Shown here one piece after another: positions 11,440-19,902 of a DNA stretch of 64,000 nt. The notes under the pieces were generated by a model. The model made no database searches and had not been told where the DNA came from. It saw only the letters and a list, made by a program, of their open reading frames with translations. The DNA is from Pseudomonas fluorescens. GTDB taxonomy: Bacteria; Pseudomonadota; Gammaproteobacteria; Pseudomonadales; Pseudomonadaceae. How positions within the stretch are numbered: the first letter of the stretch is position 1; every line of letters begins with the position of its first letter. A program made the position numbers and the translations under genes. The DNA is taken from NCBI RefSeq assembly GCF_902498195.1, contig NZ_CABVIY010000006.1, positions 310,001-374,000 of the forward strand, in the 5' to 3' direction.

Positions 11440-12657
11440 ATGGCTGTTGGTCTTGGTCCTTTGCCAACGTTGCACCCGGTTGCCGGTTTTGAACTCGGTA
11501 TCGCCTCGGCCGGTATCAAGCGCCCGGGGCGCAAGGATGTCGTGGTCATGCGCTGTGCCGAAGGCTCCACCGTCGCGGGCGTGTTCACCCTCAACGCTTT
11601 TTGCGCCGCGCCGGTCATCCTGGCCAAGCAGCGTGTACAAGGTCCGGTGCGTTACCTGTTGACCAACACCGGCAATGCCAACGCCGGCACCGGCGAGCCA
11701 GGCCTGGCCGCCGCCGAGCGCACTTGCGCCAAACTGGCTGAACTGACTGGCGTCGACGCCAGCCTGGTGTTGCCGTACTCCACCGGCGTGATCGGCGAGC
11801 CATTGCCGGTCGAGAAAATCGAAGGCGCGCTGCAAGCGGCCCTCGACGACCTGTCGGTCAACAACTGGGAAGCGGCCGCCACCGGCATCATGACCACCGA
11901 CACCCTGCCCAAGGGCGCCAGCCGCCAGTTCCAGCATGACGGCGTGACTATCACGGTCACCGGCATCAGCAAGGGCGCGGGCATGATTCGTCCGAACATG
12001 GCGACCATGCTCGGCTACATTGCCACCGACGCCAAAGTCTCCCGCGATGTGCTGCAAAACCTGCTGCTGGACGGCGCCAACAAGTCGTTCAACCGCATCA
12101 CCATCGACGGCGACACGTCGACCAACGACTGCTGCATGCTGATCGCCACCGGTCAGGCTGCATTGCCGGAAATCACCCGCGCTGAAGGCGAGCTGTTCGC
12201 CAAGCTCAAGCAAGCGGTGTTCGAAGTGTGCATGGACGTGGCCCAGGCCATCGTTCGCGATGGCGAAGGCGCGACCAAGTTCGTGACCGTTGAAGTCAAC
12301 GGCGGCGGCAACCACCAGGAGTGCCTGGACGTCGGCTACACCGTGGCTCACTCGCCACTGATCAAGACCGCCCTGTTCGCTTCCGACCCGAACTGGGGCC
12401 GCATCCTGGCCGCCGTGGGCCGTGCTGGCGTACCGAGCCTGGACGTGAGCAAGATCGATGTGTTCCTCGGCGAAGTATGCATCGCCAGTCGTGGTGCCCG
12501 CGCCGCGACGTACACCGAAGCCCAGGGCGCGGCGGTGATGCAGCAGGAAGAAATCACCATCCGTATCGAGTTGGGTCGCGGCGATTGCAGCGAAACCATC
12601 TGGACGACCGATCTTTCCCACGAGTACGTGAAGATCAACGCCGAGTACCGTACGTAA
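11440..12657 (+). CDS. argJ: Bifunctional glutamate N-acetyltransferase / ornithine acetyltransferase
   Basis: Transfers acetyl from N-acetylornithine to glutamate in the cyclic arginine pathway. It is 405 aa. The autocatalytic cleavage site is at Thr189 in RPNMATMLGYIATDA, so the chain is processed into alpha and beta subunits. The C-terminus INAEYRT is family-typical. AGGAG lies 9 nt before the ATG. It follows secA but is separated by a terminator and so has its own promoter. Confidence 0.97.
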   Translation: MAVGLGPLPTLHPVAGFELGIASAGIKRPGRKDVVVMRCAEGSTVAGVFTLNAFCAAPVILAKQRVQGPVRYLLTNTGNANAGTGEPGLAAAERTCAKLAELTGVDASLVLPYSTGVIGEPLPVEKIEGALQAALDDLSVNNWEAAATGIMTTDTLPKGASRQFQHDGVTITVTGISKGAGMIRPNMATMLGYIATDAKVSRDVLQNLLLDGANKSFNRITIDGDTSTNDCCMLIATGQAALPEITRAEGELFAKLKQAVFEVCMDVAQAIVRDGEGATKFVTVEVNGGGNHQECLDVGYTVAHSPLIKTALFASDPNWGRILAAVGRAGVPSLDVSKIDVFLGEVCIASRGARAATYTEAQGAAVMQQEEITIRIELGRGDCSETIWTTDLSHEYVKINAEYRT

Positions 12658-12672
12658 GACCGAGTCGTTCCA

Positions 12673-12747
12673 TTCGCGAGCAAGCCGGCTCCCACAAGGA
12701 GCCTGCGTCGTCCACAGATCCAGTGTGGGAGCGGGCTTGCTCGCGAA
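12673..12747. repeat. REP doublet between argJ and GST gene
   Basis: Arms 12673-12696 and 12724-12747 (TTCGCGAGCAAGCC.GCTCCCACA and its complement), with one mismatch (GG for CG), around a 27-nt spacer. It separates two co-directional genes. Confidence 0.88.
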
Positions 12748-12804
12748 GTCGGTCGACCACACACCCAAGATGCTGGCCTGTATCCCTCAAAAAAGGTCCC
12801 GAAC

Positions 12805-13437
12805 ATGTCCTTGCACCTGATCATCGGCGACAAACTGCTTTCCTCCTGGTCCCTGCGCGGCGCCCTGGCCCTCGATCTGGCCGGTGCCACCTACACCGAA
12901 GAGCTGGTCAAGCTGAACCAGCCGGACACCCGCGAGCGTCTGCTCAAGCATTCGCCGACCGGTAAAGTCCCATTGCTGAAGACCGACCACGGCACCATCG
13001 CCGACTCCCTGGCGATCGCCGAGTACCTGGCGGAACAATTCCCCGATGCGCAACTGTGGCCCACCGATATCGCCGCCCGCGCCCAGGCGCGCTCCGCCTG
13101 TGCGCAGATGCATGCCGGTTTCTTCGCCATGCGCGGCAACATGCCGTTCGACCTGAGCCACGATGCGCCGTTGTCGCCGAACCCGGCCGACGTTCAGGCC
13201 GATATCGAGCGCATGTCGGCCTTATGGGCCGAGTGCCGCGCCGCAGCCACTGAAAGTGGCCCGTATCTGTTTGGCCGCCTGACCCTGGCCGACGCTTTTT
13301 TCGCCCCGATCGCCGTGCGCCTGCGCACCTATCAGGTGAAACTGTCGAAAGTGGACGAGGCGTATATTGAAACCCTCTACCAATGGCCGGCCTTCAAGGC
13401 CTGGCAGAAGGCCGGACTGGAGGAAATCGAGCGGTGA
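12805..13437 (+). CDS. Glutathione S-transferase family protein
   Basis: A 210-aa protein with an N-terminal thioredoxin-like domain (MSLHLIIGDKLLSSWSLRG, then SPTGKVPLLKTDHGTIADSLAIAEYL with the cis-Pro and the glutathione-binding Asp-Ser) and an all-helical C-terminal domain (PYLFGRLTLADAFFAPIA). The Ser in the SSWSLR stretch is the likely catalytic residue. Its stop codon overlaps the GTG start of the next gene by 2 bp, indicating coupling with the Nudix gene. Its substrate is unknown. Confidence 0.9.
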   Translation: MSLHLIIGDKLLSSWSLRGALALDLAGATYTEELVKLNQPDTRERLLKHSPTGKVPLLKTDHGTIADSLAIAEYLAEQFPDAQLWPTDIAARAQARSACAQMHAGFFAMRGNMPFDLSHDAPLSPNPADVQADIERMSALWAECRAAATESGPYLFGRLTLADAFFAPIAVRLRTYQVKLSKVDEAYIETLYQWPAFKAWQKAGLEEIER

Positions 13438-14378
13438 AACGAGTACACGTAGCAGCTGCGGTCATCCGTGACAGCAGTGGCAAGATCCTCATCGCCCGCC
13501 GTGCCGACACGCAGCACCAGGGCGGACTCTGGGAGTTTCCCGGTGGCAAGGTCGAGGCCAATGAGTCGGTCGAAACCGCGCTGGCCCGTGAGCTGCAGGA
13601 AGAGCTAGGCATTTCGGTCGGTGCGGCGCGCCCGTTGATCAAGGTCCGCCACGACTATCCCGACAAGCAGGTGTTGCTGGATGTCTGGGAGGTTTCGGCC
13701 TTTACCGGCGAGCCCCACGGCGCCGAAGGTCAGCCATTGGCCTGGGTGACGCCACGGGACCTTTCGGGTTACGAATTCCCGGAGGCCAACCGGCCAATCG
13801 TCGCTGCCGCCCGGTTGCCCGATCAATATTTGATCACCCCGGAAGACCTGGAAACCCCGGCGCTGCTGCGGGGCATTCAGAAAGCCATCGCCGGCGGTAT
13901 CAAGTTGATCCAGTTGCGCGCACCCAACGGTTACGACCCGAAGTACCGTGATTTGGCGGTGGATGCCGTGGGCCTCTGTGCCGGCAAGGCGCAGCTGATG
14001 ATCAAGGGACCCTTCGAGTGGCTGGGAGACTTTCCCTCCGCAGGCTGGCATATCACCTCGGCTCAGTTGCGCAAGTACGCGGCGGCCGGCCGACCGTTAC
14101 CCGCGTCGCGCTGGTTGGCGGCGTCCTGCCATAACGCCGAAGAGCTGGCGCTGGCCGAAGAGATGGGCGTGGACTTCGTGACCTTGTCGCCGGTGCAGCC
14201 GACCCTGACGCATCCGGGGGCTCAGCCGTTGGGCTGGGAGCAGGCCTCAAGCTTGATCGAGGGCTTCAGCAGGCCGGTGTTTTTGCTGGGTGGCGTTGGC
14301 CCGGCGGAGGCTCAGAAGGCCTGGGCGGCAGGTGCGCAAGGCGTGGCGGGGATTCGGGCGTTTTGGCCAGAGGGCTGA
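13434..14378 (+). CDS. mutT: MutT Nudix hydrolase fused to a ThiE-like domain
   Basis: A 314-aa two-domain protein. Residues 1-130 form a MutT-type 8-oxo-dGTP hydrolase with a perfect Nudix box (GGKVEANESVETALARELQE then ELGI). Residues of about 135-314 form a TIM-barrel like thiamine-phosphate synthase (GIQKAIAGGIKLIQLR, later VFLLGGVGPAEAQKAWAAGA). The GTG start overlaps the GST stop as GTGA. This fusion is common in Pseudomonas. The ThiE-like half is probably not a true thiamine enzyme; its role is unknown. Confidence 0.92.
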   Translation: MKRVHVAAAVIRDSSGKILIARRADTQHQGGLWEFPGGKVEANESVETALARELQEELGISVGAARPLIKVRHDYPDKQVLLDVWEVSAFTGEPHGAEGQPLAWVTPRDLSGYEFPEANRPIVAAARLPDQYLITPEDLETPALLRGIQKAIAGGIKLIQLRAPNGYDPKYRDLAVDAVGLCAGKAQLMIKGPFEWLGDFPSAGWHITSAQLRKYAAAGRPLPASRWLAASCHNAEELALAEEMGVDFVTLSPVQPTLTHPGAQPLGWEQASSLIEGFSRPVFLLGGVGPAEAQKAWAAGAQGVAGIRAFWPEG

Positions 14379-14402
14379 TTTTTCGGTGAAACTGCCGGCC
14401 CC

Positions 14403-14491
14403 TTCGCGGGCAGCCCGCTCTCACAGTGATCGGTGTCGAACACGCAGTGTGCGTACGCCACCGTCCCTGTGGGAGCGGGCTTGCCCGCGAA
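14403..14491. repeat. REP doublet after mutT
   Basis: Arms 14403-14426 (TTCGCGGGCAGCCCGCTCTCACAG) and 14467-14491 (CTGTGGGAGCGGGCTTGCCCGCGAA), with two imperfect positions. It separates convergent genes. Confidence 0.88.
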
Positions 14492-14511
14492 AGCGTCCCG
14501 AAGTACGACGC

Positions 14512-15093
14512 TTAATCCTGCGGTTTCACAGCCGGCTGCCAAAGAATCTCCGCAACGCCCTGGCGCCTGGCAATCAACCTTGCCGCGACAAACAGCAAAT
14601 CCGATAACCGATTGATATACGCCAACCCCACCCCGGCCAACGGCTCTGACGCGTTCAGATGCTGACACCGTCGTTCGGCACTGCGCGCCAGGCTTCGGCA
14701 CACATGGGCTTGGGCAATCAATGCCGAACCGCCCGGCAGAATGAAATTCTCCAGCGGCCCCAGTTCTTCATTCCACAGATCAATCGCCGCTTCCAGGCGT
14801 TCGATTTCTGCTGCGTTCAACGCCTGATACTCCGGCATTGCCAGCTCGCCGCCCAGGTCGAACAGCCGATGCTGACAGGGCGCGAGCACGTCGATCACTT
14901 CCTTGAGCCCCGGATGATCGGCACATTGCGCCGCCAGTCCGGCCAACAGTACGCCCACCTGACTGTTCAGCGTATCGACCTCGCCAATGGCCTCGACCCG
15001 CGGGTGATCCTTGGGTACGCGGCGACCGTCGCCCAGGCCGGTCTCGCCTTTATCGCCGGTGCGGGTGTAAATCTTCGACAGGCGAAAGCCCAT
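14512..15093 (-). CDS. PduO-type corrinoid adenosyltransferase
   Basis: Transfers adenosyl from ATP to Co(I) corrinoids to make the coenzyme form of B12. It is 193 aa. The N-terminus SKIYTRTGDKGETGLGDGRR is the ATP-binding signature of the PduO class, and LPGGSALIAQAHVCRSLARSAERR is the trimer-forming helix with the conserved Arg residues. Its ATG starts 3 bp after the sensor-kinase stop, so the two are in one operon. No cobalamin riboswitch is visible. Confidence 0.92.
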   Translation of the reverse strand: MGFRLSKIYTRTGDKGETGLGDGRRVPKDHPRVEAIGEVDTLNSQVGVLLAGLAAQCADHPGLKEVIDVLAPCQHRLFDLGGELAMPEYQALNAAEIERLEAAIDLWNEELGPLENFILPGGSALIAQAHVCRSLARSAERRCQHLNASEPLAGVGLAYINRLSDLLFVAARLIARRQGVAEILWQPAVKPQD

Positions 15094-15096
15094 GGT

Positions 15097-17133
15097 TTAC
15101 CTCGATAGCTGATTGAGTTCTTGTGAGACGAGCGGGGTGCCCGCCAGGGGCAGGCGCAAGGTGAAGCAGGTGCCCTGGCCCAGGGTCGACTGCACTTCCA
15201 TCTGACCCTTATGGTTGTTGGTGATGATGAAGTACGAAACCGACAGGCCCAGGCCGGTGCCCTGGCCAATCTCCTTGGTGGTGAAAAACGGTTCGAACGT
15301 TCGCTTGCGCACGCTTTCGCTCATGCCGATGCCGTTATCCTCCACCTGGATTTCCGCCCAGGGCGGATTGAGCCGGGTGCGCAGGATAATCCGCCCCGGC
15401 TCCCGGTCGTCGTCGCGCAAGTGAATGGCCTGGGCGGCGTTTTTCAGCAGGTTGAGCAACACCTGTTCCAGTTCGTTGGCGGTGCCAGGCACCGGGCCCA
15501 ATGCCGGATCGAACTGGCGAATGATGGCCTGGCCCTTGAAGTCGAAACCGATCGCCAGGTCGAAGTCATTGCCGGCGATTTCCACCGCCTGGTCAATCAG
15601 CGCCGGCAAGTCGCAAGGGGCCATTTGCCGGGTGCTGCGACGACTGAAGCTGAGCATGTGAGTGACGATCTTCGCCGCCCGGGCACCAGCCTGTTGAATG
15701 CCATCGAGCAGCTGGGGCACCTCCCGCGCTTTCAGGTAGTCGTTGACCGTCGACAGCTCGATACCGACCTGTTCGGCCTGTTCGAGGTTCTTCGGCAGTT
15801 CGGGCGACAGCCGTCGGCGAATGTTTTGCACGTTGTGCAGGATGGCTCCCAGCGGGTTGTTGATCTCATGGGCCATGCCCGCAGCGAGGCCGCCGACGGA
15901 AAGCATTTTTTCCGACTGCACCATCATTTCTTCCAGGGACAGCCGCTGAGTGATGTCGTCAATCCGGATCACCACGCCACGTCCGGCACCCCCCATCAGT
16001 GGATAAAAAGTCAGAGCGTAATGCCGGGCGTCGTCATCCTTGGTCCACGTGACCCGCTCGATCTTGGCCACCGTGTGCTGCTCGACGGTTTGCTTGAGCT
16101 GGGGCAGAAACGGCTTGAGCGGTTCGAAGGCAAGGAAGATCGGCTGGTTCAGGGCTTCGTCCAGGCGCGTGCCGGAGAGAGCGCTGGCTTCCTGGTTCCA
16201 TTGCGTGACGTAGAGCTGTTCGTCGAGGGCGATCAGCGCGGAGGGCATGGAGTCGATGATGCTGTTGAGGTAGTTCTGGAAGCCGGTGAGCTTCTTCTCG
16301 ATTTTGCTGCGCACCTGGACTTCAAGCTCCAGTTTGCGATTGGTGTGACGGGTTTCCTCGGCCAGGCCCTGGGCCTGGTCATAGGCTGCCTGGGAGTCAT
16401 CCCGCGCCCGTTTCAGCTGTTGCTCCCGTGCTTCGATGCGCGACAGCATGGTGTTGAAGGCTTCGGCGAGGCTGCCGATCTCATCGTGGTTGCCACGAGA
16501 GGCGCGCAGGGCGTAGTTCTCTTCGCGGGTGACTTGCCGGGACAACTCTTCGAGTTGATGAATCGGCCGGGTAATCAGGCGTTTGATCTGTCGTGCGATC
16601 ACCAGCCACAACAGCACACTGAAGATCAGGATGCCGAGGCTGGCGGTCAGGGTCCCGGTATAGAACGCCATGGGCAGTTCGCTGCTCGCCACTAGCAACA
16701 GATGCCCTGGCGCGGTGCCCGGACGGGGCAGGGTGATCACTTGATTGCTACGAAACTCGGTGGCTTGCCAGGATTCGATGTGCCGGTAACGATCTGGCAG
16801 CTTCAGGTGATCGCCATGCTGCAGTTGCGCCAGACGCTCACCCTTGCCGTCATACAGGGCCGCCGCACGCAGCGGTGAATAACTGTTGAGTTCATCGAGC
16901 AAGCGTTGTGCGCTTTGTGGCGATTCCAATGCTTCGGAGATCAGGCTCGGGTTGGATACCAGCCGGCCGATGGTTTGCAGGGCCTGGGGCGCCATGCTTT
17001 CCTGGGAGATGTAATACGCGGCGCTGATAAAAGTCAGGTTGGCGACCAGCAGGACAGTGGTCAACAGCACCAACAGGGCGGCCAGCAGTTTCTGGCCGAC
17101 AGGTAGGTTTTCAAGGCGCTGGCGCAATGGCAT
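15097..17133 (-). CDS. Sensor histidine kinase (HAMP-PAS-HisKA-HATPase)
   Basis: A 678-aa membrane kinase. TM1 is at about residues 17-40, a periplasmic sensor at about 41-160, TM2 at about 161-180, HAMP to about 235, a coiled coil, PAS at about 285-395, HisKA with phospho-acceptor His422 in AAGMAHEINNPLGA, and HATPase_c with the N, G1 (EDNGIGM) and G2 (GQGTGLGLS) boxes. No response regulator gene is adjacent. It matches P. aeruginosa PA4398 by context (next to panE and yajQ). Its signal is unknown. Confidence 0.92.
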   Translation of the reverse strand: MPLRQRLENLPVGQKLLAALLVLLTTVLLVANLTFISAAYYISQESMAPQALQTIGRLVSNPSLISEALESPQSAQRLLDELNSYSPLRAAALYDGKGERLAQLQHGDHLKLPDRYRHIESWQATEFRSNQVITLPRPGTAPGHLLLVASSELPMAFYTGTLTASLGILIFSVLLWLVIARQIKRLITRPIHQLEELSRQVTREENYALRASRGNHDEIGSLAEAFNTMLSRIEAREQQLKRARDDSQAAYDQAQGLAEETRHTNRKLELEVQVRSKIEKKLTGFQNYLNSIIDSMPSALIALDEQLYVTQWNQEASALSGTRLDEALNQPIFLAFEPLKPFLPQLKQTVEQHTVAKIERVTWTKDDDARHYALTFYPLMGGAGRGVVIRIDDITQRLSLEEMMVQSEKMLSVGGLAAGMAHEINNPLGAILHNVQNIRRRLSPELPKNLEQAEQVGIELSTVNDYLKAREVPQLLDGIQQAGARAAKIVTHMLSFSRRSTRQMAPCDLPALIDQAVEIAGNDFDLAIGFDFKGQAIIRQFDPALGPVPGTANELEQVLLNLLKNAAQAIHLRDDDREPGRIILRTRLNPPWAEIQVEDNGIGMSESVRKRTFEPFFTTKEIGQGTGLGLSVSYFIITNNHKGQMEVQSTLGQGTCFTLRLPLAGTPLVSQELNQLSR

Positions 17134-17178
17134 CGGGTTTATCGCTGCAAAGGAACAAGTGGCCAGCGTAGCCGCTGC

Positions 17179-18096
17179 TCAGTCGCTGGGCAATCCAAGG
17201 CTGTCCAGGCGAGTGATCAGTCGCTGCTGCAACTGATTGAGGTGCGGCAGGTTCAATTGATGCCGCACGGCGACTTTGCAGGCGTGACCCAGCAGATAGC
17301 TGATTTCGGTGCGGCGCCGATTGCTGACGTCCTGGTACATCGACGAGTAGTTGGCGGCGGTGGCGTGGATCACCCGTTCAACTTCCTGTTGCAGGTTCTC
17401 GGCGGCGGCCGGCTGGCCGCAACGCTCAAGCAATTCGGTCAGTTCGCCGCAGAGGGTGGCCACTTCACAGTGATGCGCCTGCAAACCGCCATTACGGCAA
17501 TCGTGCAATACGGTCAGCGGGTTGATCGCGCAGTTGAGCGCCAATTTGCGCCACAGCCGTGTCAGGATTTCGGTGCTCCACTCATGGGGGATACCGGCAG
17601 CGTCCAGGTCGTCCAGCCAGATCGGGGCGACGGGATGACCGGCATCCCCTAGCCAGGTAAACCCGTGGCCGGCAAACACCACACGCCAGTCGCCATCGCG
17701 GAAGGCGCCTTCGGTGCTGGAGGCATAAATACAGCGCGCCTGCGGGACCTGTGCCGCCACGGCATCCTGGCTGCCCAGGCCGTTCTGCAACAGAATCAGC
17801 TCGGCACCGGGCGCGAGGCGTGGCGCCAGTTGTGCCACGGCATGTTCGGCATCGTAGGCCTTGCAGGCCACCAGCAGGCGATGGATGGGTTCCTGGCTGT
17901 CGGGTGTTTCGGCGGGGACCGGGTAACACTGCGCTTGCCCGTGTTCGACCAGGGTCAGGCCGCCAGCTGCTTCATACGCCTGCAAGCGCGTTGCATCGCG
18001 CACGATCAGCCGCACCGGCACTCCCGCCCGAGCCAGGCGCGTGGCCCATAATGTGCCGAGACTGCCGGCGCCCAGGACGTGCCAAGTGGTGGTCAT
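17179..18096 (-). CDS. panE: Putative 2-dehydropantoate 2-reductase
   Basis: NADPH-dependent reduction of ketopantoate to pantoate for coenzyme A synthesis. It is 305 aa. The N-terminal Rossmann motif is HVLGAGSLGTLWATRLARAG, and the middle carries KLALNCAINPLTVL with the conserved Lys and Asn. The C-terminal helical domain SYLLGHACKVAVRH is also typical. Several PanE-like paralogues exist in pseudomonads, so the assignment of the pathway function is less certain than the family. Confidence 0.85.
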   Translation of the reverse strand: MTTTWHVLGAGSLGTLWATRLARAGVPVRLIVRDATRLQAYEAAGGLTLVEHGQAQCYPVPAETPDSQEPIHRLLVACKAYDAEHAVAQLAPRLAPGAELILLQNGLGSQDAVAAQVPQARCIYASSTEGAFRDGDWRVVFAGHGFTWLGDAGHPVAPIWLDDLDAAGIPHEWSTEILTRLWRKLALNCAINPLTVLHDCRNGGLQAHHCEVATLCGELTELLERCGQPAAAENLQQEVERVIHATAANYSSMYQDVSNRRRTEISYLLGHACKVAVRHQLNLPHLNQLQQRLITRLDSLGLPSD

Positions 18097-18159
18097 CAGC
18101 TTTTTGCTCTGTTTGACGCGCGCATGGACAGCTCGCAGTGAATGATGGGAAAGACCCGT

Positions 18160-18165
18160 TATAAT
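18160..18165 (+). promoter_or_regulatory. -10 box for yajQ
   Basis: A perfect TATAAT at 18160-18165, 66 bp before the yajQ ATG, in the gap shared with divergent panE. No good -35 is visible at 16-18 bp, so only the -10 is supported. Confidence 0.5.
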
Positions 18166-18230
18166 CAGCGCGGATTTTTACCGCAAGCCAGGCGTGCTCC
18201 ATTGGTGCGCCTTTTATTTGGAGAGATTAC

Positions 18231-18716
18231 ATGCCGTCGTTCGACGTGGTATCCGAACTGGACAAACACGAAGTCACCAACGCGGTCGAGAACGCCGTCA
18301 AGGAACTCGATCGTCGCTATGACCTGAAAGGCAAAGGCAGCTTCGAGTTCAAGGAAAAGGACCTGACCGTCAACCTGACCGCTGAAGCGGATTTCCAGCT
18401 TGAAGCGATGATTGAGATCCTCAAGCTGGCGCTGGTCAAGCGCAAGATCGATGTGCAGTGCCTTGAGGTCAAGGACGCTTTTGCCTCGGGCAAGCTGATG
18501 AAGCAGGAAGCCGTGCTCAAGGAAGGCATCGATAAAGAGCTGGCGAAGAAGATCGTCGCTCACATCAAAGACGCCAAGCTCAAGGTCCAGGCCGCGATTC
18601 AGGGCGAGCAAGTGCGCGTTACCGGCAAGAAGCGTGACGATCTGCAGGAAGCCATTGCGGCGCTGCGGGCCAAGGAATTCGGCATGCCACTGCAGTTCAA
18701 CAACTTCCGCGACTGA
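18231..18716 (+). CDS. yajQ: YajQ-family nucleotide-binding (cyclic di-GMP) protein
   Basis: A 161-aa soluble protein, full length. The N-terminal MPSFDVVSELDKHEVTNAVE and the later KKRDDLQEAIAALRAKEFGM are signature stretches. Family members bind c-di-GMP and act with transcription factors in Xanthomonas and Pseudomonas. GGAGAG precedes the ATG. It is followed by an intrinsic terminator, so it is likely monocistronic. Confidence 0.95.
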   Translation: MPSFDVVSELDKHEVTNAVENAVKELDRRYDLKGKGSFEFKEKDLTVNLTAEADFQLEAMIEILKLALVKRKIDVQCLEVKDAFASGKLMKQEAVLKEGIDKELAKKIVAHIKDAKLKVQAAIQGEQVRVTGKKRDDLQEAIAALRAKEFGMPLQFNNFRD

Positions 18717-18777
18717 CCTGCGGCGGGAACCTCTCGGCGTTTTCGGCGTCCGAGGCCCAAGCGACGGCAGAAACGAT

Positions 18778-18801
18778 CGACCCCGAAGGGGTCGGTTTTT
18801 T
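18778..18801 (+). terminator. Intrinsic terminator of yajQ
   Basis: CGACCCC (18778-18784) GAA GGGGTCG (18788-18794) then G and TTTTTT (18796-18801). Confidence 0.9.
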
Positions 18802-18850
18802 CTGCCGCAATTTTTCGTGTGCCGCAAAGCTGGATGTCTGGAGAACGTAG

Positions 18851-19693
18851 ATGGATTTGAATGCTGAAGTAGATAACCTGGTCAGGGTCTCCCAATCCTG
18901 GATTCCAATGATCATGGAGTACGGCAGCCGTGTGTTGCTGGCCATCATTACCCTGGGCATCGGCTGGTGGCTGATCAACAAAGTGACCCAAAAGCTCGGC
19001 GGGCTTATCGCGCTGCGTAACGCTGACCTGGCCCTGCAAGGGTTTATCAGCAGCCTGGCGAACATCATTCTGAAAATTCTGCTGATCGTCAGTGTGGCCT
19101 CGATGATCGGTGTGGAAACCACATCGTTCGTGGCGGCAATCGGTGCGGCGGGCCTGGCCATCGGTCTGGCCTTGCAGGGCAGCCTGGCAAACTTCGCCGG
19201 CGGCGTGCTGATTCTGCTGTTCCGCCCGTTCCGCATCGGTGACTGGATCGAAGCCCAGGGTGTTGCCGGTACGGTCGACAGTATCCAGATCTTCCACACC
19301 GTACTGCGTACGGGCGATAACAAGACCATCATCGTGCCGAACGGTAACCTGTCGAACGGCATCATCACCAACACCAACCGTCAGCCGACCCGCAAGGTCG
19401 TGTTTGATGTGGGTGTCGACTACGAGGCGGATCTGCAAAAGGCCCGTCAGGTATTGCTCGATCTGGCCAAGGATCCGCGTGTATTGGCAGATCCGGCACC
19501 TCAGGCAGTTATTTCGACCCTGGGTGACAGTTCGATCACTGTTTCCCTGCGCGTCTGGGTAAAAACTGCTGATTACTGGGATGTGATGTTCATGTTTAAC
19601 GAACAGTCCCGTGATCGATTGAAAACTGCCGGTATCGACATTCCCTTTCCGCAGCGGGTTGTTCGCGTGGTTCAGGAAGCATCGGTACAGTAA
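18851..19693 (+). CDS. mscS: Small-conductance mechanosensitive channel (MscS family)
   Basis: A 280-aa inner-membrane channel that opens under membrane tension to release solutes. It has three N-terminal TM segments. The pore helix reads AAIGAAGLAIGLALQGSLAN, the glycine/alanine-packed TM3 of MscS. The cytoplasmic cage starts at FRPFRIGDWIEAQGVAGTVD and ends near the C-terminus. Its length is close to E. coli MscS (286). GGAG is 9 nt before the ATG. A terminator follows. Confidence 0.95.
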   Translation: MDLNAEVDNLVRVSQSWIPMIMEYGSRVLLAIITLGIGWWLINKVTQKLGGLIALRNADLALQGFISSLANIILKILLIVSVASMIGVETTSFVAAIGAAGLAIGLALQGSLANFAGGVLILLFRPFRIGDWIEAQGVAGTVDSIQIFHTVLRTGDNKTIIVPNGNLSNGIITNTNRQPTRKVVFDVGVDYEADLQKARQVLLDLAKDPRVLADPAPQAVISTLGDSSITVSLRVWVKTADYWDVMFMFNEQSRDRLKTAGIDIPFPQRVVRVVQEASVQ

Positions 19694-19718
19694 GCGTACT
19701 GTCATTAGTTACTGCATG

Positions 19719-19752
19719 AGCCCGAGAGATTGAAAGTCTCTTGGGCTTTTTT
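19719..19752 (+). terminator. Intrinsic terminator of mscS
   Basis: AGCCCGAGAGA (19719-19729) / TCTCTTGGGCT (19737-19747), one G-T pair, followed by a T run to 19752. Confidence 0.88.
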
Positions 19753-19836
19753 GTGACTGTTGATCAGTTCATTTAAAAAAGTACTAATGTTATGCGAGGA
19801 AGTTGTTTGCTGATGCCATGGCTATATGGCAGGCAT

Positions 19837-19871
19837 AAAAAAACGCCCACCTGAAGAGGTGGGCGTTTTTT
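19837..19871. terminator. Bidirectional terminator, mscS/oprD
   Basis: A run of A (19837-19843), then CGCCCACCT (19844-19852) GAAG AGGTGGGCG (19857-19865), then six T. It works in both directions and mainly serves oprD on the minus strand, 38 bp past its stop. Confidence 0.92.
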
Positions 19872-19902
19872 GATCTACAGTACTGCCGGTCTTACACCCT
19901 GA

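Noticed and set aside
15094..15200. Possible cobalamin riboswitch before the adenosyltransferase
   Set aside because: The gene follows the kinase by 3 bp; there is no room for a leader.
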